Shown here one piece after another: positions 10,284-24,772 of a stretch of 64,000 nt of DNA (position 1 is the stretch's first letter; each line of letters opens with the position of its first letter). Location: positions 63,655 through 127,654 of the forward strand of contig VWZL01000024.1 of the NCBI GenBank assembly GCA_013396915.1, in the 5' to 3' direction. This DNA comes from Stercorarius parasiticus. Its lineage: Eukaryota; Chordata; Aves; Charadriiformes; Stercorariidae. Below the pieces are notes generated by a model that was not told the DNA's origin, ran no database searches, and worked only from the letters and a program-made list of their open reading frames with translations. A program made the position numbers and the translations under genes.

Positions 10284-13200
10284 ATTTGTTGCCGCCTTTT
10301 TTAAGAAAACAAAGACATTGAAAAATGTGCAGTTCTTGAAACTGTGAGAGTTTGGAGCAGAGTTTTAGTTTAAAACTCATTCTTTCTTTGTTTTCCTTAA
10401 AAAAAAAACAACAACAAACCCGCAAGCTTCTTCAGAATTACTTTTCTTGCAAAACTTCATTTGGCAAAAAGGAAAGAAAAAAAAATATTTTTCTTCAAAA
10501 TTTGAAAGGTTTTTCCCCTGCCCTTCCACCCTGCTGGTGCTCAGCGGAGTGCTTTCGATTTCTACAGATCCCGGCTTTCTATAAAGCTTTTTACTACCTG
10601 GGATAAGTGCCGTGAGAAGCTCCTTTAGCACTTGGTGCCGTGAGGTTGTCGCACGCAAAACTCAGTTTAGCCAATACTTCCCCCTACCGGGAAAGAAAAA
10701 TACTGCGATCTGTTATAATTCCCTTTGAAATAAAGGGCGAGAGCAGGACAAAAAGGGGTTTCCTATCTAAAGATGACAGGAGATTCAGGGTGCGTGGGAT
10801 GCAGAAAGGGCATCAGATTCAGCATATCAACAGGTTGCTCATTTATTAACTGGACAAAAGGGTTTTGGCCATCCCATATTGACCCTCCTTTAATGAGGAT
10901 CCCCCACAAGCTCCCTTCCTGCTGGCTTCCCAGCCCCGCTGTGGGCAAATGGAGCAAAACTGCAGGGCTGGTGCCCCTCCACATCCCCACCACTATGGGA
11001 CGCATGGATGCAGGCCATTATTTGCACCAGGACAGAACCCACCACCGGGTCACATCAAGGATGGTGCTAAAACATCACTGCATAATGTTGGCTGGGATCT
11101 GGGCTTGTTCCTCCCACTATAATGAAGAGCCCTGATTTCTTCTCATCCCCCACTTCAATTTCAATAAGGAAAGAGACCCTGACATAAACCCAGTTGCTGT
11201 GTCAGGATACATCTGTATCAACCCCCAGCTTCTGTCTTTTAATTAAGTGTATCATCCTCATGGAGCATCTCTCATCAAGCATCCATGGGGAAATCCTGTA
11301 ACGCCTGGCTAAATTGCTACATTTGTTCAATCAGACTCAAAGATATAATCCTAAAGTGAGCTAATCTAATTTAATGGGGAAAAAAAAAAATTACAGGCAG
11401 GCAGTGCCTCTGTCAACGAACGTGTCCAAGTGTGAAGAAAGCTTTCAGTGCCCTGATAGACACATTACAGCTCACATCATTAAAGTAAAATTTATTTCAT
11501 CTCCCTGAAATGGCTGCCCCCCACCCTGAATTAGGCCACTTGTGTCACACCAGACTACAGCTGCGTTTTAATTTAGAAGGAGATGAAGGTTATGCTGTGC
11601 TGGGCTGAATTATGTCCCATTATCGCACTGTTGCCATCTGTGGACAGCACAAATATTTGGTGATTATGCAGTTCAGAGAGCAGAGAAACACTGCTTCACT
11701 AAGTGGGGAAAGCGTTTACATGGGGTTTAGTGATTAGCAGTGTCAGAAAGGCAGAGCTTGGTTTTCCAGCAAAGCTTTCCGTTCCTCCCGTGTTCCCTGC
11801 ATCGTAACGAACTGCGGACTGGACAAATTTCTGACACCCAGAAGGTTGAAAAATTCACTTTCTTTTGCTAACTCCCTCCAAAAAGTTACCCAAGTGTTAG
11901 GTAAATGGTAAACCCTCCTACGAGGCAGCGGTCACACATTGAGCCTTTGCAAAGCAACTGAGAAATATAATTATATTCCCTCCTTTTTTGGTTCAAAAGC
12001 ACCAACATGACACCAAAGCTTCTTTACCCCTGTGACCTCTCTAGCGGAGGACACTGCCACCTCTCCAGTGACTTTGAGGAACCACAAGGCTTAGTCCATG
12101 GAGAGAACAAAGAGAGCTCCCAGGCACAGCTGGCCTTAGGATGTCCCAGGGAGATGCTTTAGGGGGTGAAATATAAGCTTCACCAAGCTCTGTGGGGGTT
12201 TTCGCTGTGATTGCCATAGGAGAAGTGCTTCAAAGCAGACCAAAGAAAGGTCAACCATTTCTAGAAAATTTTTCCACATAGAATGTAAAGCATCTAGACA
12301 TGTTGGTGCTTTATATGTGCTGCAAGATCGACCATACGTGATGTGAAGTCACATTTGATATGTGGCAAATCACATTTGTGACATGTTTTCCTTCCCTTGC
12401 ACAGGCACTTTGAGCAAATCCTTGCCTTACTTCTGCCTCCAGAGCCACCCCTTGTGCATCATATAGAGGATCTCCAAGGTATCTCACCGCTGTTTCCAGG
12501 CTGAAACTAATACTGGCTTGTCCTTTGCATTTCATTGTGTTGAAGACACAAAAAAACCAGAAAACCTTTAACAGAGTTAGAGAAAGTTGGTCGGTTTGTT
12601 GGTTTTGGTTAAACACTACCTGCAAGCCTGAAATTAGAAACATGCCTTGGGGTGCATCGTGCAGGCACAGCTCATGAGAAGATCCCCACAAGGGCTGGGG
12701 GGAAACTGAAAATGATAAAGTAATTTTTCTGCATTTAGTAAGCCAATCCCTCTTCTTTCTTTCCTTGCAGACCAGCATGCCCTCCCTTCCTCCATTTTAA
12801 CGCTAATTAAAGTCAAGCTTCCTTCCAGTACATTTACTTAATATTTTACATGAATTATGAAACATTTCACTTTTTTATTTTATTTGAATCTTCTAATTAA
12901 TTGTAATGCCTATTAGTCTGTATTCAGACACTGCCATGTCAGTTTCTGGGAAGTGCTTGGGGTAGAAAGACCCAATGTAGCTAAGCAATAAAGACCACAA
13001 TGTCTTTCAGCACGAAAATAATCTCATGGACTTCCTTAGGACTGCTCTAGGCCTATTGATGCTTGCATAGTCCAGGTCTGGGGCAAATTGTGTTTACAAG
13101 TGGTTAAGTGACTCAGAATTTCTGATAAAAGCTTGACAAATCTGAAGGAAATTAAACTAATTTATCCTCCTGTTCTTTTTTTTTTTGTAGGGTTTCCTGT

Positions 13201-15849
13201 AAGGTTTCTACATCAGCTTTATCCTTCAGTGCCCTTTCTCTGGTGCTCCTCACTGATGTTTTCATCCTTATCCTTACTAAGTTGCACATCCAGGGGCCGT
13301 AGGCTGCAGGGCTTTGACTGCCCATGTTATTTAACTTGCAACGGTCTCCAGTCCACCAGATCACTTCTTTCTGATCGCTTTTCCCCAGCATATCTGCTTC
13401 TCCATCCATTTCCAACCCAAGTCTACCGCAACAGAATAGAGATGTGGCAAAGTAGTCTTCCCTCCTGAAAAGAGGGAGGCATGACTGAATTCAGGAACTT
13501 TCATTAGTACTTTTTCAGCATCTTCAAGCTGAGCAGCTTAAGGAGACCCAGGTGGACATGAGACCTGTCTTGAAGCTCTTTCAATCTAAAACTCTTATCC
13601 TGATACTGCATGTACGTGGGCAACTTGTCTGAGCCCCGTTGCCCTTGGGGATTGATCGTATGAGTGCTGGTACTCACCCTCTTTGTGGGATGAAGGCATG
13701 AGAAGGATGGGTGGTCAGCAAAAGCCTGGGTGGAAGGTTATAAGTATTCAATGTATTATACGGGTTCAATGACAAACAGGCATTCACAAACTGGTGGTTG
13801 TGTTGGGCTGATCCATCCCCTACTCAGGGAATGCAAAAGGCTCCAACAAGACCAAAGACCAGGAGACAATTTCATGTGCAGATCTCCACCCTCCACCTTT
13901 GAGTGAACGCCATACAACCAGAAATAATGACTAAATACATCCACCAGCTGCCTCTTCTGCCCAAGGAAAGAGTCAAGTACTAGCCCTCACACATTTCTTT
14001 GGGCTTTCTCCTTCTCTCCTTTGTCTGCCTCTTTGCAAGCACAGTCTGAAAACATCTCGCTCCTCACCTGCTTAGTCTCACTTCCAACTTGAAACTTCCA
14101 CCTGGTCCCACCACAGATTTCCCCCTCGTCTTCCTTTCCCCAGCAAGCAGTTTTTAGATCAAACTATCGAGACTAAGTTAAAGCCTCTGCAAGGGGACCC
14201 TCCAGCATAAATCGCCTGTAACCCTAATACAATACACCAGCCTGCCACTCACAATGACTAGAAAGTTCAGGCGGAGGACAGCACGCAACCAGGATGTGGC
14301 TGCTAATGCAACAGGCCCAGCTGCCTGCTGGGATAAACTACAGTAAAGTCACTAGGTCCTCAAAGCATCCAAAAGTTTGCCCTGTTAAAAATCAAGGAAT
14401 CCTTTGAATCCTTCTGGTTTGCATCTTTGGAGAGGATTTTAAACAAAGCTATAATTGCTCAAGGCTCTAAGCTTTTCAGACTTCATCCTTAATGCAATAT
14501 CCTACCTCTGACAAATGGAGCCTTTAAGGACCATACTGCCCTTGACTAGAAATCTAGCATTAAAGCACATCAATGCTCACGCTGAACCACTGCATTTTGC
14601 TTTCCAAGTTGACCCCCTCTGAGTGCAGGGTCAGACCCTTGCTGGATATTGAATGCTCTCCACAGCATCAAGTAAAGTCCAATTTTTTATATTTTTTCTG
14701 CAGAGTTTCTGAGTGCTCTCTCAGACAGTTTTGGGTTTTTTTTTATTATTTATTCTTTCATCCATTTTCAAGCATTGATTTAGGGGGGACTTTAAATGGG
14801 ATAGAACTGGGGCTTCTGCCAGGTATTGTGAAGAGAATTGCTAACCTCAACACAAACACAGCCACCCACAGACAATAACGCAAAATCCTAATAATTGGCT
14901 TTGGTCTCCAAAAGAGTTGGATGGGTTCAAAAGTGGTCTCTCTTTCTGGGCTTTTGGGAGTCCGACAGAAAGGATGGATGCTGGAGAAGCACTTCCCGCT
15001 GCCTGCCACTTATCATATTTTGCTTTTTCTAACAGTTTTTAACTTCTCTGCTTTTTCTGCAGTAATGTTCGTATCAAAAAAGAAGGGAAAAGCAACACAA
15101 AACCTGGTCTAAATGGATGGTTTGAAGTAGAAATCCATGTAAAAAGCAAGTACCCACTTCTGATTTGAGTGACAGTTTACTGCATTTTTCTTACAAATGG
15201 GGTCACCATTTTATGATTTTTGCACAACACACTGACACCAGTAGCTCACTCAGGCCAGTCCCTCCCCAAGACCATCCCACCACTCCGCAGTCTCACTTCA
15301 CATCCCAAGTTTAGTATCTGACACAAAGACAAGTGCAGCTATGTAGCCCAGCCTGTACAATGGACCAAAACTACCATTTATAAGCAAACAAAAGCAGCAA
15401 TTTCTTAAAAAAACCCCAAACAAACAAGCAGGATGAAGTCTCCAAATACACATGCTTTTAACGCCTGGCTCCAAAAACATTCCCAGCAAGGACTTTTCTG
15501 AGAAATACAGCACAAATATCTATCCCAGCCCTATTAGCTCATTAGATACAGAGGCCATGACTGGTTTAGGGCTATAACGTAGCACAAGAAACCCTGACAC
15601 TGAAATGGAGGAGGGTGCTCACTAGAGTAAGCATCTTTGGACTCGCTGCAGAGTCCAAGACTTTCTCCCAAAATCGTGACTGTCCAGTAAATCCATCAGA
15701 GATTGGTGTTTTACAACTGTGAGGTTTACATGTTCTTTTCCAATGATCTGGAGTTATAATGGAATTCCTGTGCTCCCATTAAGGTGTCTAAAAGTTACAC
15801 AAGCCCAGTTTTAGCCCTGTCAAGTTTAGACTCCCTACTGGGGAGCCTG
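10284..15849. other. Intergenic sequence between SCN10A and the proposed SCN5A start
   Basis: No coding exon or known repeat was recognised. The interval 11390-11700 has a quieter, more mixed composition, with T-box-like words AAGTGTGA (11428-11435) and GTGTCACACC (11542-11551). It is a possible conserved regulatory element, but conservation cannot be judged from one sequence. The 155-codon minus-strand ORF at 12311-12778 resembles nothing. Confidence 0.45.
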
Positions 15850-16489
15850 CCAACAACGTGCGCTCGCAGCCCAGAAAGCCAACTGCATCCTGGGCTGCAT
15901 CACAAGCAACGTGGCCAGCAGGGTGAGGGAGGGGATTCTCTCCCTCTACTCCGCTCTCGTGAGACCCCACCCGCAGTGCTGCATCCAGCTCTGGGGCCCC
16001 CAACCCAAGAAGGACACAGACCTGTTGTAGCAGGTCCAGAGGAGGCCACAAAGATGATCAGAGGGTTGGAAAACTTCTCCTGTGAGGACAGGCTGACACA
16101 GATGGGGTTGTTCAGCCTGGAGAAGAGAAGGCTCCAGGGAGACCTCATAGCACCTTCCAGTACCTAAAGGGGGCCTACAGGAAGGATGAGGATAAACTTT
16201 TTAGGAAGCCTGTTGTGATGGAACAAGACATAATGGCCTCAAACTAAACGAGGGTAGGTTTAGACTAAAAAAAAAAGGAAGAAGTTCTTTACAATGAGGG
16301 TGCTGAAACACTGTCCCAGGTTGCCCAGAGAGGTGGTAGATGCCCCATCCCTGGAAATGTTCAAGGTCAGGCTGGATGGGGCTTTAAGCAACCTGATCTA
16401 GTTGACGATGTCCCTGCTCATGGCAGGGGGTTAGAATTAGATGATCTTTAAAGGTCCCTTCCCAACCCAAACTATTCTATGAGTCTGTT
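15850..16489 (+). repeat. CR1 LINE 3' fragment
   Basis: The plus strand carries degraded CR1 ORF2 end sequence (CAACTGCATCCTGGGCTGCA at about 15880; translation [36 protein letters not shown]). The 3' end reads GGTCCCTTCCCAACCCAAAC, then TATTCTATGAGTCTGT. Indels break the frame near 16150. It is 5' truncated. Confidence 0.92.
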
Positions 16490-19400
16490 CTAAATCTGAA
16501 TGTCACATAATGTCCCCCTCCAAAGTGTTATTGGAGAGATACATGCAATTATTCATGCCTAGTTGGATAAGACCAATCAACCTCTGGAGATGCCTTTCTC
16601 CCCTGCGTTGACTGTGTCGTGATCCCAGAGCTGAGGTTGTGCTGTATTATTGATAAATTGTATTAGGTTTCCCTTGCCACATAAACCCAATACATAAATA
16701 CACAGCTTTTCTACAGGGTTCTTCCTTCCTAAACTGACTTGTAAGCAGTAAGATATAAAGGCACCCATTCCCAGTCCTCCCACTTGCTTTCTATACCTTG
16801 AAGAAAGCAAGTCAGCCAGAAATCTCAGAATAATTTTTATTGAATTGGGATTTATTTCAGGTAAGAGTGTATGTGTGTATATATATATATATATATGGCG
16901 TTTTGTTTTTAGTTTTTTCTTCAAGTCAACAAACCCTCACACCAACAGTTTCTTCCATAGAGGTGCTAAGGAGTCCAGATCTCCTGGAACTGGTAGGTTC
17001 TTCCATAAGCAAGAAGACCCCACTTATAAATAGCCACAGCCTGAACAGCACCTACTTCCTAGGGACTTTTCTATCATTTTGTTGTCTGTAAGAGCCACCA
17101 TACTTCAGATTTTTCTCAGCTTGAGAGAAAGGTGTAGGCAGTGTCCTCCTGAGCAAAGAGCAGTGCCTGAAGTTATACCCTAGATAGAGACCTCAGGAAC
17201 AGGTCTGGTGCCCAATAAACCGCTCTGTAATCAGTTTATTTGTACTAAGAGATGTTGTTTGGAAATGTCAGGACTGATGTCAGCTGCTAAGGCTTGTGCA
17301 AAAAAAGTGAAAAAAGGATTTTGAAGGAAGTTTGCAGAATTTAAGTAATAGAGGATACAATAGTAACGGGAAAAAGAAGTTCTGTATTGTTTCTAACACA
17401 AATTTGATATTAGCTTGCCTCATGACTGACTCCAAAAAAATCTCAAAACAACCAAAACCAAGAACTCAACTCAAAAACGCCAAAACCCCATAGCTTCAGT
17501 TTAGTTCCTGATAATTTTAGCACACAAGGTCCCCAGCTGGTATAAATGGGCTCAACACCATCAACCAAATATACCAGCTGAGGGCCTGACTCAGGAATTG
17601 CTTGAAGAAATGAAGAGTGGATAGAAGTTTCCCAGACAAATTAAAAGTGAATTAACAGCTGAAATTAACTTACTTCAGGGTGATGGTGGGTATCACTATA
17701 TCACTACTATTTTTCTTGCTACTGTGCTGCAGCCTCAATGGAAGAGGGAACTAATTGCCATATGAACCTGAACATTCACCAGCTGCTTTTTCCCTGAAAA
17801 AAAAAGAAAGACTCAAAAATCAATCTCAAAAAACTTCAGGGAAGAACAGGTGGAAAAGGAAGTGTTCAAACTGAGCCAGATCTTTGTCCTTAGATAAATG
17901 AGGTATGATAAATTAAAGTTGTATTTTGCACCTGTTACATGTAATGCAGATGGGGATGGGTTCTAAGCACCCAGGAGGGGCTATTTGCAGTGTTTCTCCC
18001 ATCCCACCAGCATCCATGGAGCTGCCTACAGGTTTAGGTTTACATCAAGTGTCCTGCTCCCTGCCTAGAGAATCTGACAAATGCACTTGCAGAACCGACT
18101 GTTATAGTATGGTCAAAGATGGTGGGAAGAGCAGCGTAAAGGAAACAGGGTGTCCTCAGCCTCCACCAGCCACCCTGGCTGCTCACCGTCAGTGGTGGCA
18201 GCAGTACTTGGTGATACATTTTACAGCAGGTCCCAAAATACCTCTTTTTAGTGGTCGTCATCGTTTCAGTCCATCCTCCATTTTAATTAAACATTTTTAT
18301 CCCCCAATCAATCCAAACACAGTATGCAATACGATACCTGATCCAGTGAAACAATAAAACCATCGATAGCTTATAACTTATCTAGGGGATTGCAGACACC
18401 CCACCCCCCCATCGCTGTGCTGTGTTAATACCACTTCAGGAGCACCACTGGGGTTGAATAAGCACACACTGATGAGGTTGCCCTACAGCTGGGTATCAGT
18501 GGAAGTGCTGTCACTGCATTATCTCTTAGCTGGATTCAGGAAATAGTGCTATCTGACAAGGTCACTTCTCTCCTCTGCCAGTCCTGAGATACCCGTGGCA
18601 GAAGACTGCTCCCGTGTTGAGCCCTGTGATATAATATCACATCAGACTCCCAGTTCTCTTTTCAGAATAAAGTCACAATTCACACGGTGAGGAGAAACTT
18701 GAAAATACAACTTGAACCACGTTGAGGCAAAAGACCCACCAAAAAACACGAGCCCAAGGTGAGAACTGCATCATGCATAATACCGAGAGAGGAACTCTGG
18801 ACCTGGCTGCTCCAGGGACTTTCACAGCCAGCAGTGGGCTTAGCCATTGAGAAATGCCAAACCAGAACAAGGGAACAGATCTATTTGAGACCTTTCCCAT
18901 TTTTGGGGGGTCGAGGAGTGTATAAGTTGTGTGAGAATATATTTGAAGATCACCAAGCAGAATGATCTAAAACTTTGCTAAGCAAGTGCTCCCTACATCA
19001 GGAAAGATTTTTTTCTTCCAAAGTTCTATGTTGATTTCAGGGGAGAAAGTATGAAGCAAGCCAAACATTTCTAGGTTATTAATCTTATGCAGGTTGAATC
19101 TAATCCTGGTTGAATTCTCCTAGATGCATGCAGAAACATACATCATTTTGATTCTCCCCTTTAGGTTAAATTAACATAGGCTAAAGCCACCACCAGAGCA
19201 GTAAGCAAGCCCAACTGCTTCTCCTCAGCACACTGATAGTACACACCTGTTTTCCAGGCTGGGTCAGACTCAGCCTAGTCCCTCTCATAGGACAGGATCA
19301 TCTCCCCCCACCAGGGAATTTGACATCAGAATAAAGCATCAAGCTACTCCATGGTTTATCAGGGGTAGATGGGTCACCTCCTGGAGATTCTCCCACCCAC

Positions 19401-20378
19401 AGAAGCTCACACCTTATGCAAAATCATCCAGTCTCATTAAACCCATCCAAATCTTCCTCCATCTGCTTAGTCTTCAAACCACTCCTTCTCCTCCCAAAAC
19501 AGCACCCAGCTCTCACACATCTTACCTTAACAAAGCTGAAACACCCTTCTCCCAAGCACTCCCCTCTATCCCAAGAGCTCCTCTCCTCCCTTTTATACTT
19601 TTTTTTTTTTCTTGATCTTTTATACCTTTCAGCTGGCTCCTGATGGCTGAACGGATTAACCCTTTCCCTGCCATATCCAATAAAGCTCTTGACAGTTGGG
19701 TCCCACTCTTCAGCTCCCAGGAGAGGGAAAATTGGCTGCATACTGTCAGGGCTATAATGATCACGACAGGCAGCAGGTATGGCATTGGTGAGTCAGATGT
19801 AGGAAGACACTGAAAAGAGCCAAAAGTTTATTTGATTGATGAGAAAAATGCCTGTGTGAGATGCTGTAAGAGGTCATTCCACTCACATTAAAATAATAAA
19901 TAGAGAGGTGATAGTGAATAAGTGCCTTCATTGAATAAAAATAGCAGGTACTAAAGAACTTTTTAATGTAGCATTAAAAGTATGTCAAGAACCAGTGGTT
20001 TGGAGCTGAAGTCAAGCTAATTTGAATGAAAAGGTAGGCTTGTGATTTTAAGTGTAATGCTAACTAACTGTGAAACAAATTACCAGGGGGCAGACATTCT
20101 CCTTGATGTTTTCAGGTCAAGAGCTGTAACCCCAGCTGGACAACTTGTTTTAGTCAAATGCAGCCCAACATGCACCTGCAAGATATTTGGCAGCCTTTAA
20201 ACCTGTGTTTACAGTTCTTTTCACTGGAGACATGACATAGTTAGAACATAGTGACCTACAGTAAGGTTACTCAGTTGGTTCGTGCTCATATTATCCAAAA
20301 GCAGACCCTCTGGACCTTTCATATCAGCTTGCATAAACCTTAGTTCAGTACTTCTCTAACCAGCTTCTGCATTCAGGG
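16490..20378. other. Intergenic sequence, no gene recognised
   Basis: Unique AT-rich sequence with a (TA)n microsatellite at 16877-16896 and a short C-run near 18402. The 143-codon plus-strand ORF at 17926-18357 has no domain, no splice context and no family resemblance that I can see. Confidence 0.5.
16877..16896. repeat. (TA)n microsatellite
   Basis: About ten TA dinucleotides following a short TGTG stretch. Confidence 0.85.
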
Positions 20379-20823
20379 CCACGAGGATGATCAGAGGGCT
20401 GGAGCACCTCTCCTATGAAGACAGGCTGAGAGAGTTGGGGTTGTTCAGCCTGGAGAAGAGAAGGCTCCAGGAAGACCTTATAGTGGCCTACCAGTCCCTG
20501 AAGGGGGCCTACAAGAAAGCTGGGGAGGGGCTGTTTGCAAGGGCATGGAGCCATAGGACGAGGGGCAATGGTTTTAAACTAGAGCAGGGTAGGTTTAGAC
20601 TAGGCATTAGGAAGAAGTTCTTTACACTGAGGGTGGTGAGACACTGGGACAGGTTGCCCAGAGAGGTGGTGGAGGCCCCATCCCTGGAGACATTCAAGGC
20701 CAGGCTTGATGAGGCTCTGAGCAACCTGATCTAGTTAAAGATGTCCCTGCTTACTGCAGGGGGGTTGGACTAGATGACCTTTAAAGGTCCCTTCCAACCC
20801 AACACATTCTATGATTCTGTGAT
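20379..20823 (+). repeat. CR1 LINE 3' fragment
   Basis: The plus-strand translation ([31 protein letters not shown], later [28 protein letters not shown]) is the end of CR1 ORF2. It is followed by a 3' UTR ending ACATTCTATGATTCTGTGAT. The reading frame is intact over 115 codons, which suggests a comparatively young copy. Confidence 0.93.
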
Positions 20824-23800
20824 CTATTTGCCTGCAATTACATTAATTGGATATGACTTGTTTTGCACATGACTTGTGAGCACACCAGCCTGCTCTGCTA
20901 CACCCTATACCCTCCTGCAAAAGTTACTTTGCACTTGTTGCAGGAAAATCTCTTTCTGCCTTCTGGTGTTGCTGTTCCAACACACCAGAAGTCTCAGCTA
21001 GGGACCATCTCAATCAATTGGATGGGAAAAGTAAAAACATTTTGGATAACGAGATCTTGCTGTCCTGGAGCAACTTGTGCTCCGAGACTAATAAGGTATA
21101 GATAACAAATTTTCTAGGTGCATTTTCCAGCTTTCCTCTGTGCCAGAGGCCTGGCCCATAGCCATAGGATCATGGAAAGGTTCCACAGGGAAAATTCACC
21201 ACAGGGAAACTGCACCCCTCCTGTACACTTGGGAGGAAGGGTGGTTGATGCAGGCTGTATTGAAAACAAGCATTGCTCAGTGCTCTGGTTTAACCCTCAC
21301 TGACATCTATTCCCCTCTCAGGAACAGTCACGTCTCTCCTCTTGACTTTCATTTTGCGGGATTAAACAAGCTAGGCTTCCAGGCTTCTTTCTAAAGCCTT
21401 TCTAATCCCCTGTCTGTGCTAGAAACCCTTTAATTCTTGTTTGGTTTGTATGAATCTTGCTTGAGCATCATTTACCAATGCGTGCACGGGTGCTGATGCA
21501 ACCTCCCCTGTGCCTTGCCATCGCATTAGCACACCCTGCGCTCCACAGACTGTGACTCAGCTGATAGATCTTCACTCGCATTTCTCCGTTTCACGATTGC
21601 AGCACATTACTCGTCACAACCATTCTGTTTCAGTAATTTATCCATTCTTTTTCAGTGATTTATCCAGGTCTTTGCAGTGCTCTGCTGTTTCCATCACCTA
21701 GTAGCAAATGTCCCCATTTGGCCCCCGGTAGATGACTTTATGCCCTACCCTATCGCATTTTGTTCTAACTCCAGTGTCCCAGGGCATTCAGCAGGATTTC
21801 CTGCTCTTCCCGCATGCTCCTGACTCCTCCTGACTTTAACTTACTGAATTACTGCAGGTGCTACCATTTTTGTGCTCAGGTTATGGATAAAATATTGCTA
21901 AATCCAACTGATCGGAGCGAGAGCTCTCTTGCCAGCAGGTCTTTCATGACACGAACAGAAGCAGTTTCCCCTCTACAAATAGCACAGCCCTTGTGTAAGT
22001 GCCAGTTGCCTCCAATTCAACTCTAACTCCCCATCTGACAGGGCTTTCTCAGAATACCACTGCATAAGATCTACCACATTCTTCTTTCTTAGTAAATAGA
22101 TTTCAAACCTATTTTATTCAGTTTTCCACTTCCCATCAAGTCTTTCATTATTTCCCCTTCAAAATGTGTTCCGCAGCCCTGCAACTCACTCCGTTCAGAT
22201 TAGCAAGTCTCTGAGTGCTTGAATGGCTTGTTACCTCCTTTTCAAATACAAGTATTACATTTGGTTTGAGTTTTGTGGATTATGTTTTTTCCCTCCTGCT
22301 ACCTTTCCTGATCTGACAGATTCTGACAAAATCCCTCCTGACAGATCTGCGGTTTCATGTGCCAGTTCTCAACAGTATGTTTGAATAGGTGTTACTCCGG
22401 CCCCTGACTCCATTGCTTTAATTCCCTTCCGTGTTCGTCCATGGATGTACTCACATTTCCATTCAAATATTTATTGTTAGACAAAGAAAATTTAATCCCA
22501 TATTGAGTATCATCTTCAATTAAAATGAAGGAGACTATTTGCCTGATCTTTATCATATATATATAATTATCTTTAACCATAAAACTGTCCAAAACCTCAT
22601 CCCTAACCCATTTTAAGCCAATCACACATCTTTTTTTATTTTTTCTTCTTCTTTCTTATATAGCTAATGAGTTATTAATTACTGTTTCAGTTTCCTCTTC
22701 ATGGTCTAACTCTCTTTTACACTGTAAATTCTCACTCATTTTGTTTTCTGACCTCTGAACTGTAGTTTTCTTTTAGCACAACCCTTTCTCCCACTCCCTC
22801 TAAGCTCTCTGCTTGCAGCTAATACTCTTTTTTAAGACAGTTAATTATCCGTTTAGGTTTCAATCTCTGCATTTGAGATAGAGGCTCCAACTTTTTTCAG
22901 CATGTTGAATATGTCATTTTGATCTAAAACCACTAGGAGGAAGCATTCAACAAGTTTCACTGTCCTATTGCGGATTCAAGCCTTAATTTTATGAAATTCA
23001 GAGAGTTTCAAGCAGGAACCAAGGGGTCTGCTGGGTCACACGTGGTACCTAATCCCTTGAGGAAATTTATAACTATTCACCTTTTGGTCAGACAGCTCCT
23101 CTGCTCTTGCTGCAAAGCAGTTTCATGACCCCAACCTCTGAAGGACAGAAGCCACTTCTAATTTCCGGGGTAAGTTTTTCCCCAAGCATTCTATTTGTCT
23201 TTCAAACGTTTTTCTCCCTCGCTCACCTTTTCCCACCTGCTTTATTTACTGGGAGTTATGATACATCCTCTCAGCTGTTATTTCCAGGCTGAACAAACTA
23301 AACTTGAATCTCTTTTCATAATATAATTTTTTTATTCATTCTAGTATTGCTTTGCTGCACTTGATCCAGTTTTAATTCACAACTGCTGAATTGCAAACGT
23401 GTCTGGCAAATGGGAGGAAAAAAATTATCTTTTCTTTAAAGTGCAGTAGTAGTTTCATGCCATGCAGCTCCATCGATTTGCCCAAGAGCTGAGAAACGTT
23501 GAACTAAATTATCCCATTAATAAATACTGTCTCAATGGTAAAGTCAGTCTAGCTTATGCTACAGGTCCTGATTTTTGCTGAAGAAAATAGCTTTTTATTG
23601 GTTAGTTCCACATAGTCTTCTTTTCCCCTCCTTTATGTCTTTTGACTGTGGTGCAAATATTCAAGGTCTTTGCATTACTTTGATTTCCTGTGGAAAATGT
23701 GTGTGAAATCAAGCCCACCACAGAGAGATGCAGTTGTTCTTGTATTCTCATGTCCTTCATTGCTGTATTTGTTGCACTGCACCTCTATCAAAGGAATAGA

Positions 23801-24519
23801 CAAAGACATCATGTTATTGAGCTGGTGTTTCTCGTGGGCTGTCAAAGGGATGAGCTCTCAGCCCTCATGTTTTTGTTATCTCTATTAATATCCTCTTTAA
23901 AAATGCAATAATTGGGGGTAAAATTTGTAAGTAAGTGATACATAGATTATGGAAGCGGTAACTGTTGAAGAGACCAGGCTGTTAATGTAATATTCTCAGA
24001 ATAGTGGCTAGAAAGGGGCAAGCACATAAAATGTTTAGTATGACCAAAAAGGATGGCAATCCATCCAGAAACAAGACCGTATGCCACCCAGCCATCACAA
24101 GAAACTAGGATTTTAGTATAGGCAGCAGTAGGATCTAAAATTAAGAGGGTTCAGAGGAGAACTGGAAGGATTAAAAAACATGGCAGGGGCCCAAAATGAT
24201 ATCACTTTCACTCAGAAGGGTTTCTGCAGAAGATCAATTCACCCTAGGAGGTACTTGTCATTTCTTGCACCAATAAACAATTCACTTCAGGTGCCAAATG
24301 ATCTTTTGCATCTGCTCTCCTGCGCTGGTGGAGCTCTGACTCAGCTTCGTGTGGCTTTCACAGACAGACAGACTTCAGTGAGGCTTGTATGTAGCTGACT
24401 GTCAATAAACTATTCTTACAATCCAAAATACTCCTTCCTGGCACACAAACTGGCAAAGATGAGTTGCTCTGCCTTTGGGTATAGATGTGTTCAAATGCGT
24501 AATCTCCCAAGATGATGCG
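20824..24519. other. Intergenic AT-rich sequence, no gene recognised
   Basis: Both strands were read for exons and known repeats. Only short ORFs without family resemblance are present. Long T/C-rich stretches around 22080-22800 give no coherent translation. Confidence 0.5.
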
Positions 24520-24772
24520 ATGTCAGGACTCAAGTTGTGCCAGGGGAGGTTTAGGTTGGATATTAGGAAAAATTTCTTCACCAAAAGGATTGTCAAGCAT
24601 TGGAACAGGCTGCCCAGGGAAGGGGTTGAATCGCCATCCCTGGAGGTATTTAACCCATGTAGACGTGGTGCTGAGGGACATGGTTTAGTGGTAACTTGGC
24701 GGTGTTAGGTTTACGGTTGGACTCGATTATCTTAAAGGTCTTTTCCAACCTAAATGATTCTATGATTCTGTG
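24520..24772 (+). repeat. CR1 LINE 3' end fragment
   Basis: About 250 bp of a CR1 3' end, from the block GGTTTAGGTTGGATATTAGG to the terminal GATTCTATGATTCTGTGAC. Its wording (TCAAGCATTGGAACAGGCTG) matches the older subfamily of the copy at 52209-52690. Confidence 0.9.

Noticed and set aside
12311..12778. 155-codon minus-strand ORF
   Set aside because: Mixed, low-information composition and no recognisable motif; treated as chance.
17926..18357. 143-codon plus-strand ORF
   Set aside because: No domain, no splice signals in a consistent arrangement and no similarity I can recognise.
20387..20734. 115-codon intact plus-strand ORF
   Set aside because: It is the C-terminal end of a 5' truncated CR1 ORF2 and has no promoter or start of its own.
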